From assembly GCF_031755915.1 (NCBI RefSeq), contig NC_083383.1, positions 25,522,501-25,586,500 on the forward strand: a stretch of DNA of 64,000 nucleotides, given 5' to 3'. The notes beneath the pieces are model-generated. The model saw only the letters and a list, made by a program, of their open reading frames with translations. It did not search any database and was not told the DNA's origin. The stretch is from Ziziphus jujuba (lineage: Eukaryota; Streptophyta; Magnoliopsida; Rosales; Rhamnaceae). This document shows, piece after piece, positions 36,975 through 48,125 of the stretch (within the stretch, counting starts at the first letter, position 1; every line of letters starts with the position of its first letter). The position numbers and the translations under genes were made by a program.

Positions 36975-37410
36975 AAGGATAAGATTCTGAGTTTTTTTTT
37001 TTTTTCTTTTTTTTAATATTGGAAACACCAAAGTCCACGCTATTAGGCTTTCTCCATCATTTTTTATTTTTTTTGGCCTTTTTCTTTGTAAGAAAAATAA
37101 AATTTCTTTTTTTGTGTTTTTTTTTAATAAATTTGAAAGCATCAAAGCCGACACTTTTATTGTTTGAAAGCTTTGGCTTTCCCTATCATTTTTTTTTTTT
37201 GTCTTTTTCTTTGTAAGGAAAATGAGTTTTTTTTTTTTTAATTTTTAAACTACATCAAAATTTTAAAAGTTTTATTTTTTTATTTTTTTATTTTTTCTAC
37301 AAAGAAAAAAACTAAAAAAATGATGGAAAGAAGTCAACACTTTTATGCAATAAAAACGTCGATTTTGATGCTTTCAATATTAAAAAAAAAAAAATCAGAA
37401 TCTTATCCTT
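36975..37410. mobile_element. Foldback/MITE-like element between captured gene fragments
   Basis: AAGGATAAGATTCTGA at the left end (36975-36990) is exactly inverted at the right end (37395-37410). Inner arms continue the inverted match with gaps (AATATTGGAAACACCAAAGT against AATATTGAAAGCATCAAAAT). A third, directly oriented copy of the arm sits in the middle (about 37125-37225). Rich in T runs, no coding capacity. It lies just upstream, in the minus-strand sense, of the BOI-like ATG. Confidence 0.65.
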
Positions 37411-37619
37411 ATGTTTTATTTATTTATTTATTTTTTTGGGTTCCTACTGCCAAAATGCTTTATTTTTTTATTTTTTTTATTTATTTTATTTTTTTTGGGA
37501 AAATCGAAGAATTTAATTTGATGTTTCCATAAAATAAACTATGGCATTTTTTCGTGAATAATAATAAGCTATGAGCTATAAGAACACATAATAAGCCATG
37601 ACATTTCCATCTCCACCCC

Positions 37620-38123
37620 ACCCCCCATTTTTTTTTTTTCTTGTGGAGTTCCTTTTCAGTTTCTGTTGTGTCCTAGTCAATCTGGTATTCCTCGGCTATT
37701 TCTTTCATGATTTTCAATTTCACTTCGCCACTAGGGGATCTAATAGACAGCTTGTCAATAAGCTATAAGAACAAATAAACACCGAATAATTATTCAAAGA
37801 AACTGTAATATGACCAAGAAAATAATAAATTTCGATAAGTTCATGCAGTATATATATTGAGGAGTGATACAGAATGATCTCAAGGAAAGAAGGTCAACTG
37901 AATTTTTCAACTCTAGAGGGAAAACCTTCGACAATTACTGATATATCTTACCATACGGTTCACACAACAATTGGGTCTTAGATCAGCAGCTGCAGATACA
38001 AAATCTCTTCCGTATTTCTTCTCAAAGATGTCCCTAAGTGCTACTAGTTCTGGAATTTCTGAGCACCTTGGGGCTGCAAATATTAAACTAGAAATCCCTT
38101 CTTTTATATCAGTTGGGCATTCT
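37620..38123 (-). pseudogene. Captured fragment of an IST1-like gene
   Basis: IST1 proteins act with ESCRT-III and Vps4 in endosomal sorting. Exon 38123-37952 reads ECPTDIKEGISSLIFAAPRC, SEIPELVALRDIFEKKYGRD, FVSAAADLRPNCCVNRM. This is the core of the IST1 domain (usual form CP.DLKEAISSLIFAA.RC.DLPEL). A GTAAG donor, a 189-bp intron and a TAG acceptor join it in frame to 37762 downward: LIDKLSIRSPSGEVKLKIMK and EIAEEYQID. There a TAG replaces the expected Trp, followed by a low-quality tail to about 37620. The start and end of the gene are missing. Intron retention shows that genomic DNA, not cDNA, was captured. Confidence 0.87.
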
Positions 38124-38189
38124 CTGCAACAAATTGGGTAACAAATACACATCAGATTTGTAGCACAAGGTAATGTAATAAAAGCCAAC

Positions 38190-38458
38190 ACTTGCCTCTA
38201 GCTCCATCTCAGAATTGTGGAGCTTTTGTTTTTTTTTTTTTTTAAATGCTTTACTTTTGCTGGGAATTCTTTAATTGATGGAGTGAGCAGGAGCTGTGGC
38301 ATGGAACAGGAAGGAAATTTTGATAATTTTTCTCACGTGAGGGAATTTTAAATCTAAACCGTCTGTGTTTATGGTTTTAAATTCAATAGCTGTAATTTTT
38401 AGCATATTTTTGGTCTGCATTAGTTTTGATCAGGTTGATCCTGATTATAGAAAAACTC
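38190..38458 (-). repeat. Right TIR of the Pack-MULE
   Basis: Reverse complement of the left arm. It ends with CTATAGTTTTT-type GAGTTTTTCTATAATCAGG (read on the minus strand) against (TA)n. The inner limit is near CTCCATCTCAGAATTGTGG, which pairs across the element C insertion site. Confidence 0.85.
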
Positions 38459-38755
38459 TATATATATATATATATATATTATAAACACAAAAATAGTTTT
38501 TTAAAATTATGTATATCTTTATTATATTCCATATATATATATATATATATATTTAATATATATGTAGATATAAACGTCCATCCACTTTTTTTAAAAAGGA
38601 AAAAAAAAATAATTACAACAATATTATCCTTGAGCACTGCAATTTTAAATAATAAGGAAAAAAATAAAAGAGGAAAATTCAAAATAAGAAGGAAAATATG
38701 TAATTAATTTTTTGGTCAAAAATAAAAATAGTTCATTTCTTTGGAAATTCATATC

Positions 38756-38792
<37 letters not shown>

Positions 38793-39656
38793 TCAAATTC
38801 AACTTGTATATAAGTAATATGTATAATTTTTTAATTTTCAGTAATCTTTTTTTACATATATTACATCACATTTAATACTTATCAAATACAATTTACCTTT
38901 TTTCGGAAAATATTTTCAAATATTTCATCAAATATGTTTTTAAATTGTAAAATATAAAATTCATTTTACCATTTTTTACATAAATATCGTAACAAAAATG
39001 AAAAAATATATATAATAGATATTATTAGACAACATTTATAGTGGAATAAATCAGAAAAATTTGCACGTATTTAGAATTCAAGAGAGTTAATAGAGCATTA
39101 AATGCTTCAAAATAACAGCATATATATCATTGATTTTTTAATAAAAAATAGATAATTTTTTAGTAAAAAGCACAAAAATAGATCATTTTTCTGAAATTTC
39201 ATATATCTATTATACATAAAAGAATTCAAATTAAGTATTATTTATGAAATTCAAATTCAAACATATTTATCTATCTAAAGATAATTAATTCCATATAGAC
39301 ACATTTGAATATGTAGAGATATATAAAAACTTTCAAAAAAAAACAACTTATGTAAAGTTTAAAAAAGAAAAAAATAACAATTGCAACAATAAATAAAGAT
39401 ATAGATAACAAAAAAAAAGGAAAAACCAAAATAAGAAGGGAAAATGTATATTTAAACAATTGGTCAAAATAAAAGTAGTCAATTTTTTTTTTTAATTTCA
39501 TATTTATACTATACAAGAAAGAATTCAAATTCAATAAATTATCTATTCAAATTCAATAAATTATCTTTTATTTAATTAATATTATAATTTTTTGATTTTT
39601 AGTAATTTTTTTCATGGATGAAATTTCATTTAATACCTATCAAATACAAGGGAAAA

Positions 39657-39692
<36 letters not shown>

Positions 39693-40380
39693 AATTTTTG
39701 GTCAAAAATAGAAATAGTTATTATTATTATTATTTTTGTTTTTTGGAATTTCATATCTATATTATACAAGAAAGAATTCAAATTCAATAATATATCTCTT
39801 ATTTAACTAATATGTATATTTTTTTCAATCGTTAGTAATATTTTTTTCCCATATATGACATCACATTTAATACTTATCAAACCCAATTTTAATATTTTTT
39901 TCTGAATATTATCAAACATTTCGCCAAATATATTTTTAAATTCTAAAATATAAAATTTATTTTACTATTTTTCTTTTATATGAATGTAGTAGCAAATTTT
40001 TTTTTTTTTTAAAAAAAGGAGAATAAATAAGGAGAGGCAGAAACACATTTGTTTCATGGATGATTTGTGTTTTTTTTTTTTTTTTTGATGGCTTGGGAAA
40101 ATGTTTTTTTTTAAAAAAAAAAAAATAGCCACCCTAGTAATCCATTTTTGGAAAATAGCAAATTTTTTTTTTTTAAATCTAGCCAACTGTGGACAGAAAA
40201 GCCCTTGGCTAAATTGAAAATTACGAAATAATTTTTTCCTTACTCTTTTCTTTTTCCTACCTTCTCAAACAACCCGTTCATCTAAAAAAGAAAAAAATAT
40301 TCCCGCATCTCATCTGATCTCACTCTTTTTTTCTTGTATTTTCTCACTTTTGAAGCTGAACTCACGTAAAAAAAATTTAT
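38459..40380. other. AT-rich stretch with diverged direct repeats
   Basis: A block beginning TTGGTCAAAA recurs three times (about 38712-39000, 39459-39655 and 39695-39990). Shared landmarks are GAATTCAAATTCAA, ACATCACATTTAATACTTAT and TAAAATATAAAATT. The copies are in the same orientation and carry no open frame of interest. They may be fragments of one unknown AT-rich repeat family. Confidence 0.6.
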
Positions 40381-40485
40381 CTTTTTTCTTATTAGATAAC
40401 ACATTCTCACATTTCATCTCATCTCTTTTTTCTTATTAGATGACACATTCTCACATTTCATCTCATCTCTTTTTTCTTATTCTTG
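40381..40485. repeat. 44-bp tandem repeat, two full copies and a partial third
   Basis: CTTTTTTCTTATTAGAT starts at 40381 and again at 40425, and a truncated copy starts at 40469. The two full units differ at a single base (GATAAC against GATGAC). Confidence 0.9.
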
Positions 40486-41029
40486 AATTTTTTCACTTTT
40501 GTATTTTTTAAAAGTTTTTTAATATGGGTATGTAATAAATTGGTTTATGAGCTGTTATATTTGAGTTTAAAGATACTTAGGTGGCATATGATGTGAAAAT
40601 GGGAGAAAATTTGTGTAGAACTGAAAAATCACGAAAACCAATAAAATGGAGGAAAATTGGCGAAAAAGATGAACTTCCACCATTTTCCGGTCGTTCGTTA
40701 GTTCTCGCTAATTCTCCGTTAACTTTTCGCCAGTAGGAAAACATAATATTTGCCCCAAAAAAAAAAATAACAGAAACAGTTTTTGTTGGGACAGTTAATA
40801 TGTTTTTTCAGTATTATTTATATTTTTATATATTTATTAATTTAGTTTAATGTTATTCATTTAATTTTGTAGTAAAATGGAAGATGATATTGTAATTACG
40901 GTTTTATACAATGGAGAAATATTTTTTGTGAGAATTTTTGATAATATACACAGTTGCTTGTTAGATATCGTGCACCAAGAACATAAGTAAGCGAGTAGCC
41001 GAGTTATCGGCAATGAATCAAATCTAAAT
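40486..41029. other. No gene seen
   Basis: This is AT-rich sequence with a slightly more complex patch at 40590-40740 that I cannot assign. Confidence 0.4.
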
Positions 41030-41997
41030 ATGAAGATATTGCACATGTTTACAAAACAAAATTGTTGGCAAAAATATAAAATTCATTGCCAAAACATTTG
41101 CCAACGAAAATAAATTCATCGTCAACTTCGTCACCTATGCCTCCTCTGTAATAGTTTTTACCGAGGAATTTTTAACTTTTCCCGCCTAAAACTTTTACCT
41201 ACGAAAATATAATTTTCTCACCAAAAAGTATTTCCCACAAAGCTAAAATTGTTGGTAAAATATTTTGACGACAAAATCAAGCATCTGAAAATTTATTTTT
41301 ATATTGGTGAAAATTAAATTAGCGCCAAAATAATTTTGTCGGCAATAGTAATTTGCCATCAAACTCAAAATTTGTCGGTAAAGGTTTCTTTTAGCGACGA
41401 ACGCACTTTTTATCGGTGATGTTATTTTTGCCAAAAAAACTAAACTTTTGTCTCCAAAGATGTTTCCAAATTTTTTTTATTTTTCAAAAATATTGCAAAT
41501 AATTTATTTTTGTAAATTTTATTTTAGTTTCCCTATAATTTTTTTCAATTGTTTTTACTAACACAAATATTATAAAAATATTCATATTGTATAAGAATAA
41601 TTAACCAAAAGAGATAGTTTATAGCATTAATAGTAAATATGAACATACATACATGTTACTAAACTTTATAAATCTACTACAATAAAATAAAAATAAATAT
41701 GTCAACAAGTAGCTGATGGAGGAGGTGGAGGGTGGTGGAGGAAAACAAAACCAACTAAAAGATGTACCATCACCAAAGCAAGAGTTATGTGCCATAAATT
41801 GTTGTATAAACATTCTCATTTGGCTTATACCTTCTTCATACTTTGACATCCATTCTTGACTTTGTTGCCTATACGAGTCATATACTTCTTTCAAACTTGA
41901 CATCTGTTCTTCTGTTTGTTGCTTGTATGAGTCATACTCTTCTTTCAAACTCGACATTCACTCATGCAAAGCAATTGTATCTAGTGCGGTTGTCTTT
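41030..41997 (-). mobile_element. CACTA (En/Spm-like) transposon relic
   Basis: Bases 41030-41470 are a dense array of degenerate motifs of the type TTGTCGGTAAA, TTTGCCAACGAAA, GTCGGCAA and their complements. Such arrays form the subterminal regions of plant CACTA elements. On the minus strand 41997-41700 codes the C-terminal coiled coil of a CACTA accessory protein. After TTALDTIALHE and a stop it reads MSSLKEEYDSYKQQTEEQ, then MSSLKEVYDSYRQQSQEW, an 18-residue tandem repeat, and YEEGISQMRMFIQQFM. No terminal CACTA motif and no transposase were found, so both ends are lost. Confidence 0.6.
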
Positions 41998-43076
41998 TAT
42001 GAGAAGATGAGATGAGAAGATGAGGAAAATAATAATAATACTTGTAAGAACATTAAGCAAGGAGGAAAAATTCTTTAGACTAAGAAGAGGAAAATAATAA
42101 TCATAATAAAAATAATAACAATAATAATAATAAAGAAGTCAATTCCAGATGGCTTAGAAGAATCAAAGAATGATGTGCATCCAATTACCTAGGCCAACCT
42201 AGCTAAAAGATACGAAGCAAGTGTACACCTTTTGTTTGAATCATCCAATGCTAAAATCGACAAACCAACAACTGAACATGCTAAATTTCTGCTTCATCAT
42301 CCCATTAAAAATGGTCATAAAAAAGGAATATGCTATATCATTTCTCAACAACTTGAAACCATAGAACAGTAGTAAAAAAGAAATGGAACTTCCAATTGGA
42401 AACCAAAAGGCAGTGGTAAATGATAATAAAAAACAGCAGCACGCACAAGTGCAAGGACATCAATATAGCATGACTTAATATTAAATGGTGTCTCTTTCTT
42501 TCTCAACTTTCTCAACAAGCATCTTAGCGCATGATAAGATCCAGCAAAACCATCAAAAAGTAAACCAATACACAAAATCCAGGAAAGTCCTCTATATACC
42601 ACATGGTTAGAATAGCAGCATGATCATGCATCCCTCCAAAGACCCACTAAAATCTAAACTGAAGTAAAACAAAGTAATACTACTTTGCTAGCAGTAGAAC
42701 ATAGATACAACAAGTTGATTACATGCTTGTTTACCAAAAATGCAATACGATGTCTAATTTTACCTCTCCCAAAACTTCTTTATCCCCAAAATTTAAATAA
42801 GAAAAGAGATTCATTTTGATTGCCTTGATTTTCTATTTAAGATAAAATTCCTAAATCCACCCCAAAATCTTACAAATTTAAACTATTTTCATATTCTTAC
42901 AAGAAAGTCACATTCCCCAACCCCCCACAGAAATTCATTTATTACTTAATCAACAGTACACTACGGTACAAGCAGCACAATCATACCACTAAATCCAGAA
43001 TTGCCAATGTTCCAATAAAGAATTTTAAGCTCCAGTATAAGTAATTACATGAACTATAAATTTCTATCCTAAAAAT
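41998..43076. other. No gene seen
   Basis: AT-rich. It has AATAATAAT-type microsatellite near 42030-42135 and otherwise complex sequence with no frame I can assign. It may hold decayed pol sequence of the copia element on its right, but no motif is readable. Confidence 0.4.
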
Positions 43077-43703
43077 TTATATGGAGCAGTCAACCATAGT
43101 ACCCTCTTGCTGTCTCCCCCGTTTCTCTATGACAAGAGCATGTGATTGATCATTGGCAATGTCCTTTCTCCTAGCCTCATTAAATAAGGCATCCGTTACC
43201 ATAATCATGGTAAGTTTTCCATTTAGAGCCGAATTGCTGAGAGAGATGACTAGTGTCTCCTAACTATCTGGAAGAGAGCTAAGAAGTAAAAGTACATGTT
43301 CCTAATCCACTAATTGTAACTCCACAGCAGACAATTGGTTTACCAAGTTTTGAAACATACTTGTGTGCTCGGCTATAGAAGTTCCATTCTTCAACTTCAA
43401 ATTCGCCAAACGCATCATCAATAAGGCTTTATTTTGAGCAGTCTTGGCTTGGTACATCTCCTCTAACTTCTTACAAAGGGTGTATGCATCTGTCTCCTAT
43501 ACAACATGATGGAAGACACTATGGTCGATCCATTGTTGAATTTGACCGATTGTTTTCCTGTTCATTTTCTTCCATTCTGCTTTCTTGGTGAGATCAGGAT
43601 TCCTTCATTCGGCATCTAAAAGGTCAAACAAGTCCTTGCAATTTAGAACATCTTCCATACGAGGTCTCTAAAGTGCATAGTTGGTGGCAGTAAGCTTCAT
43701 CAT
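43077..43703 (-). pseudogene. Ty1/copia gag relic
   Basis: On the minus strand it reads MMKLTATNYALW, RPRMEDVLNCKDLFDLLDAE, WKKMNRKTIGQIQQWIDHSV, then KKLEEMYQAKTAQNKALLMM, RLANLKLKNGTSIAEHTSMF, QNLVNQLSAVELQL, SLPDS, SALNGKLTMIMVTDALFNEA. This is the conserved copia-type gag polypeptide (the usual W..M...L.....W........I......K.LW..L...Y). At least four stops break it, and nothing of protease, integrase or RT follows before about 43077. It sits about 575 bp downstream of a clear primer-binding site, in correct order for a 5' end. Confidence 0.87.
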
Positions 43704-44279
43704 AGCTCTTGAATATGACCCGTCCATTGATATCTAATCCTACAAAAATTAAAGCTAAATTCGAAAAAATAGAGTCCACCAATGCATCTGAAACTGTCAA
43801 AAAATTAGGTTTGACTCCTCTCAGGTCAAAATCTAAATCTCCAAAATTTGGGGTCAATGTGCAATTTCCACAAGTTTTGGGCCAAACAGCAAATATCAAA
43901 CCTTCTAGGAAAACCTGCAAATACCAAAAGTGCGGGGGTATTTCTGCAATTTCAAAATAGTTTGGGACCGGTGCTGATGTGGCAGATGATGTGGTAGGAT
44001 GATGTGTCATGGCTCAGCTCAATAGCTAGTCTCTCAGCTTGGCTTGCGACTGGCGGCTCGACTCTATGGCCCATGGGTTGGGCATAAAACCTGTAAAAAA
44101 AGACTTTGACCGATGAGTGAAAATCTGCAGAAATGTTTGACCGGTGTTTGTGGGCACATGCAGCGTCGGATGGTGGTCGAGTAGGGCTCGTTCTCTTTGT
44201 TTCGGCGAGATCTACCTCCTCGTATGCTCAAATCGTTTTTTTTGAGCTTTTGGACTACGAACCCTATATCTGGATTTTG

Positions 44280-44291
44280 GCTCTGATACCA
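44280..44291 (-). other. Primer-binding site of the copia element
   Basis: On the minus strand it reads TGGTATCAGAGC, a perfect match to the complement of the initiator tRNA-Met 3' end. It lies two bases after the LTR end. Confidence 0.9.
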
Positions 44292-44293
44292 CT

Positions 44294-44559
44294 TGTTGTG
44301 ATCTTTTGATCACAAAAAACACACAAAACCAACACAAAAACAAAGAGAGACAAAAAGCATGAAAATTGAAAGGAAAAAGATGTATTATTTACTATGAAAT
44401 TTATACACAAGAAACTTCTCTAAAACTCTCTCTCAAAACCAGTGTTGTCTCTAAAATATGTTATAATACAAGACAGAAAATAAGCATCTATTTATAATGC
44501 TCTCTAGGGTTGAAAACCTTAATAGGCCAGGCTTTAGGAGAAAAGGCTAGAACCCTACA
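44294..44559 (-). repeat. 5' LTR of the copia element
   Basis: On the minus strand it begins TGTAGGGTTCTAGCC and ends TTGATCACAACA, giving short inverted TGT..ACA ends. A TATA box (TATAAATA, 44489-44496) lies about 65 bp inside. The outer boundary (44559) is placed by the TGT start and could be off by a few bases because the next element touches it. Confidence 0.65.
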
Positions 44560-45281
44560 ACTAGCAGGCCACCAGGTGTCCATTCCCACATCACTTGAGC
44601 ATACATTAAGGGATGGTTTAAATGTAATGGCAGTCACTTTCATAACAATGAGGCTTTTTTAGAGCAATTGACTTCAGGGTTCAAAAAAACTACAAAGTTA
44701 AGCATACTCATATAAGAGCAATCTTAGGATAGATAAGCTCCTGAGAAACTTTGAACAAAAAACTCCATACTAACTACGATAGTTAAATTGGGGACAATAT
44801 CGGCAGAAAGCGACCAATCTGCTCATACCGACTGTGGTGGCTAAATTGGAGACAATATCGGTTGAGAGTGACAAGTCCACCAGTGAAAGTGGCATGCTAC
44901 AAATGGTATCAAAGCTTGTATCAGGTCAGAAGTGTGTGAGAGAGGACATTGGTCCCCAAAGGGGCAAATTGTGACAACTAGTGTGGGTGGGTGTGGCATA
45001 CTAACAGGCTACTTGGTGTCTAATCCCACATTGTTTAGGTTTAGATCAGGGGATGGTGAAATGTAGTGATAGTTATTCTCATAATGCCGAAAACTTCTTA
45101 GAACTTTTAGCTTCAGGTTTAAAAGAACTTTTAACTTAAACGTGTTCAAGCAAGAACAATCATAGGATAGGTGACTTCTTGGAAAACTTTGAACAAAAAA
45201 ATTCATACTGACCATGATGACTGAATTGAGGATAATATTAGTAGTGAATGATAGGTCCACTAACGAAGGCAGAGTGTGACA
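44557..45281 (+). mobile_element. TRIM (miniature LTR element)
   Basis: Two related direct repeats, about 44557-44901 and 44970-45281, share ACAACTAG, GGTGTC.A.TCCCACAT, AGGATAG.T and ACTTTGAACAAAAAA. The first ends CTACA and is followed at 44904-44915 by TGGTATCAAAGC, 11 of 12 to the tRNA-Met primer site. The second starts TGTGACAACTAG after a purine-containing stretch (CCCCAAAGGGGCAAAT) and ends TGTGACA. The interior is only about 70 bp and non-coding. This is the arrangement of terminal-repeat retrotransposons in miniature. Confidence 0.75.
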
Positions 45282-45318
45282 TTATTGTTTGGAATAAATT
45301 AGTTGTCTTTCAATCAAT

Positions 45319-45525
45319 AAAGGAGTAGGTGTGGATGAAATTGTAGCAAAGGAAGGAGAAATTGCATACCCTAGTCTAATAAAGTCTACTACCTAAGCAA
45401 TTCCACTGTTTACTATGAGTTATAAAGGAGTGGTGTGGAGGTAATTGTAGGGATGGAGGGAGAAATTGCATTCATGAGTCTAATAAAGTCTGCTACCTAA
45501 ACAATTTCATTGTTTCCTATGAGTT
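45319..45525. repeat. Tandem duplication of about 103 bp
   Basis: ATAAAGGAGTAGGTGTGGAT and the following stretch (GGAGAAATTGCA, AGTCTAATAAAGTCT, TATGAGTT) recur directly downstream, starting at about 45421, with about 15 percent difference by eye. Confidence 0.8.
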
Positions 45526-45559
45526 GTTTTAAATTACCCAAACGTTTAGGTTGATGAGC

Positions 45560-47180
45560 TGAATAGCATGGTGGCACAATTTTGGTAGGGCTCTTCTAGT
45601 GACAAAAGGTGTATTTCATGGATGATTTGGATGAAAATGTCTCAACCGAAATCTTTTATTGGCTTGGGTTTTAGATCTCTTGAAGATTTAATATGGCTTT
45701 ACTTGTTAAACAATGTTGTAAAACACCCTAATAATTTGGCAAGTAAAGTTCTTAAATCTAAATACTATTATATTGTTCTTTTAGGATGCTAAATTTGGCC
45801 ACAAACCTTCTTATCTTTGGAAGAGTTTGTATTAGGAAGAGGAGTTCTTAACAATTGAGGGATTTGGAAGAATGGTAATGGTCATCGAGTTCGAATTTAT
45901 CGACATTCATGGCTCCCTTGCATGGGTCACTAAAAACTCTTTCCCCAAGTTTGTTTGGACATGATGATAGATTTCAAAATTTTTTACTGCATCGAAATGG
46001 TGGAATACGCCTTTAATTCATTCTGTTTTTACTCCAAAAGAAGCTGCCATTATTGAGCGCAAACTAGTAGGTGGAACAAGGGGTGAAGATCGATTTACAT
46101 GGCATTTTAATGAGAGTAGAATTTATAATGTAAAATCTGGGCATTGGGTGGTATGTAAAAGCTTGAGGCTGGTGCTTGGATAAGAGGATCAAGTGATCAA
46201 AGTGAGTGTGGTTGGTGGCAGAACATTTGGAGATTGAATGTGACAAACAAGATCGAATTTTTTCTTTGGTGTGCTTGTCATTCTGCTTTGCCATGTGCTA
46301 GTGAGTTGATCAAAATGCATATTTACATGAATCAAAGCGTGTTCATTGTTCCATAGGTGAAGAAACTGTTTTACATACTCTTTGCGGATGTTGTAGAGCT
46401 GAGCTTTTATAGGGAAAAAAAAAAGGATTTTTATATGCTATTGAGAAGAGGATGTTATAATTCCTTTTATGCTTTCTCTTTTTCTTAATGACAGTCAAAA
46501 GGATCGTTTTGCAATTCTGGCCTGATTTATATGGAACAGAAGAAACTCAATTGTGCATGGTTCCCTTGTACTGGATGAAAAGTGGATTTTGGATTGTGCA
46601 ATGAGGATGGATGTTGATTTTACAGAGGCTAATAATCAGACAGATCAAGTTCGAGTGGTGAGGGTTAGTGCTCATTATATTCCATCAACTGCTAATGCTA
46701 TGAAAATCAATTTTAATGCTGTTGTGAGGAGATGTGGTGGAAAATGTGATAATCGCAGCACTTGCTCGTCCTGTATTATATCGGGGTAATTCATTTGCTG
46801 TTGAACTCTAGCAATTCAAGAGGTTATGATTTTTGCATCCATGTGGGTTTCTATAGTGGACAAATAATTTAAGAATCTTAGGTTGCAGTTAAGTTGCTGA
46901 ATGGCTTTGTTTCTGTTTTACATGCTAACTATTATTTGGTGGAGGAAATTAAGGCGTCATTGTCCATGTATTCAGGTTTCTTTGTTCATTTGCTTGTAGA
47001 GAAGCAAATGAAGTTGCTCATCCAATAGTTCAACATATTGTTGATTTTGAAACATACAAAACTTGGATAGAGGAATGTCCTTGACTTATTCGTGCTATTC
47101 AGGATGATGTATCTTCTTCTTCTAAGTAATGCAAGTTTTCTGCTCTATTAAAAAAAAAATAAAAAAAATAAAAAAAAACA
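45560..47180 (+). mobile_element. 3' end of an L1-like LINE with RNase H and poly(A)
   Basis: The sequence reads as a decayed plant LINE ORF2 end. RT C-terminal sequence comes first (KSFIGLGFRSLEDLIWLYLL, VLKSKYY, NGNGHRVRIYRHSWLPC). The zinc-binding segment follows (DRFTWHFNESRIYNVKSGHW; WWQNIWRLNVTNKIEFFLWC; CHSALPCASELIKMHI). Then comes an RNase H-type domain (46490-47127: STANAMKINFNAVVRR, LARPVLYRGNSFAVEL, REANEVAHPIVQHIVDFETY). Stops and frameshifts are frequent. A-rich tail blocks at 47149-47180 close the element, as expected for target-primed insertion. The 5' part is missing. Confidence 0.85.
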
Positions 47181-48084
47181 CAAAAACCGAAACAAAACAA
47201 AAAACAAAAATCAAAAAATGATAAAATGTATCCACCCACGTGGGCCTTGGTCTATGTTTCAAGCCCAACCATTGTGGGCTCGTAATTTTTTTTAATCCAA
47301 TTAGTTTTGAAAATTCTATACTCATTGCATTATAATTTTGTTTTTACACTATCAAATTGTTTGTTCGTTTAAGTATATCATCAAAAAAAAAAAAAAAATG
47401 TTCATTTGACTATGATCGGTAACTTATGACCAAATATTTTACATATGTTCAATCATAAAGTACATGCTTGGTAGTCTATAGCCAAACATATTTTAAGTTT
47501 ATTCGATAATATAACTCTGAATAATTTAAAATTGATTGTTCGACCAACCAAAATGGAATAAAAATTTGGTTGTGTAAAGAGACATTTTAGTCATGCAAAG
47601 AGAACTACTCATTAGAATTCTTTATAGAAGTTTCTTTCACTCCTAAAAAGTTACAATGAAATACATCCAACAAGAGGAAGGTATGGGGCCCATCAACAGT
47701 CATATCACATTAGTTTGGCAATGGTTAAAGATTTATATGTGGACGCTAAATTTAATAAAAAGGTTTAGCGAGCAGAATTTCCTTTCATTTTAGTCCAGTA
47801 CAGCCTTGGTCTACTTTGTCATCCATTTTTTTTATTTTTTATTTTTTATTTTTGTTGGTAGTATACGGTGTTTTCGATTTGATGCGTCAAGTAGCAACAT
47901 GAGTTAAATGACATTAATTGTTTGTATTTCTTAACAAACCAATCATGTCTCCGTGTTTGTGGAATTTCTAGATCAGTCAGACTTGGATTTATTAATTAAG
48001 ATTTTGACTTCCAAGTTTTAGCAGGTGGAATTACTTGGGCTTGATCAAGTACTAGTAGCTTTTTGATATATTTATGCATAACCA

Positions 48085-48125
<41 letters not shown>

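Larger units (their letters stand above)
28491..38458. mobile_element. Pack-MULE-like DNA transposon with nested insertions
   Basis: The right end (38190-38458) is the reverse complement of the left end (28491-28736, continuing at 36048-36062 after the nested retrotransposon). This gives long terminal inverted repeats of about 260 bp, typical of Mutator-like elements. Matching landmarks are ATCAGG..CGACCTGA, the CAAAAACATGCTAAAAATTA block and GAATTCCCAGCAAAAG. Both ends abut (TA)n, so a target duplication cannot be proven. No transposase is present. Instead the interior carries fragments of two host genes with introns. Without the 7.3-kb retrotransposon the element would be about 2.66 kb. CACTA termini are absent, which argues against that superfamily. 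Confidence 0.8.

Noticed and set aside
38426..40186. Open frames of 60-93 codons rich in Ile, Tyr, Lys and Phe
   Set aside because: They are translations of (TA)n and poly(A)/poly(T) tracts.
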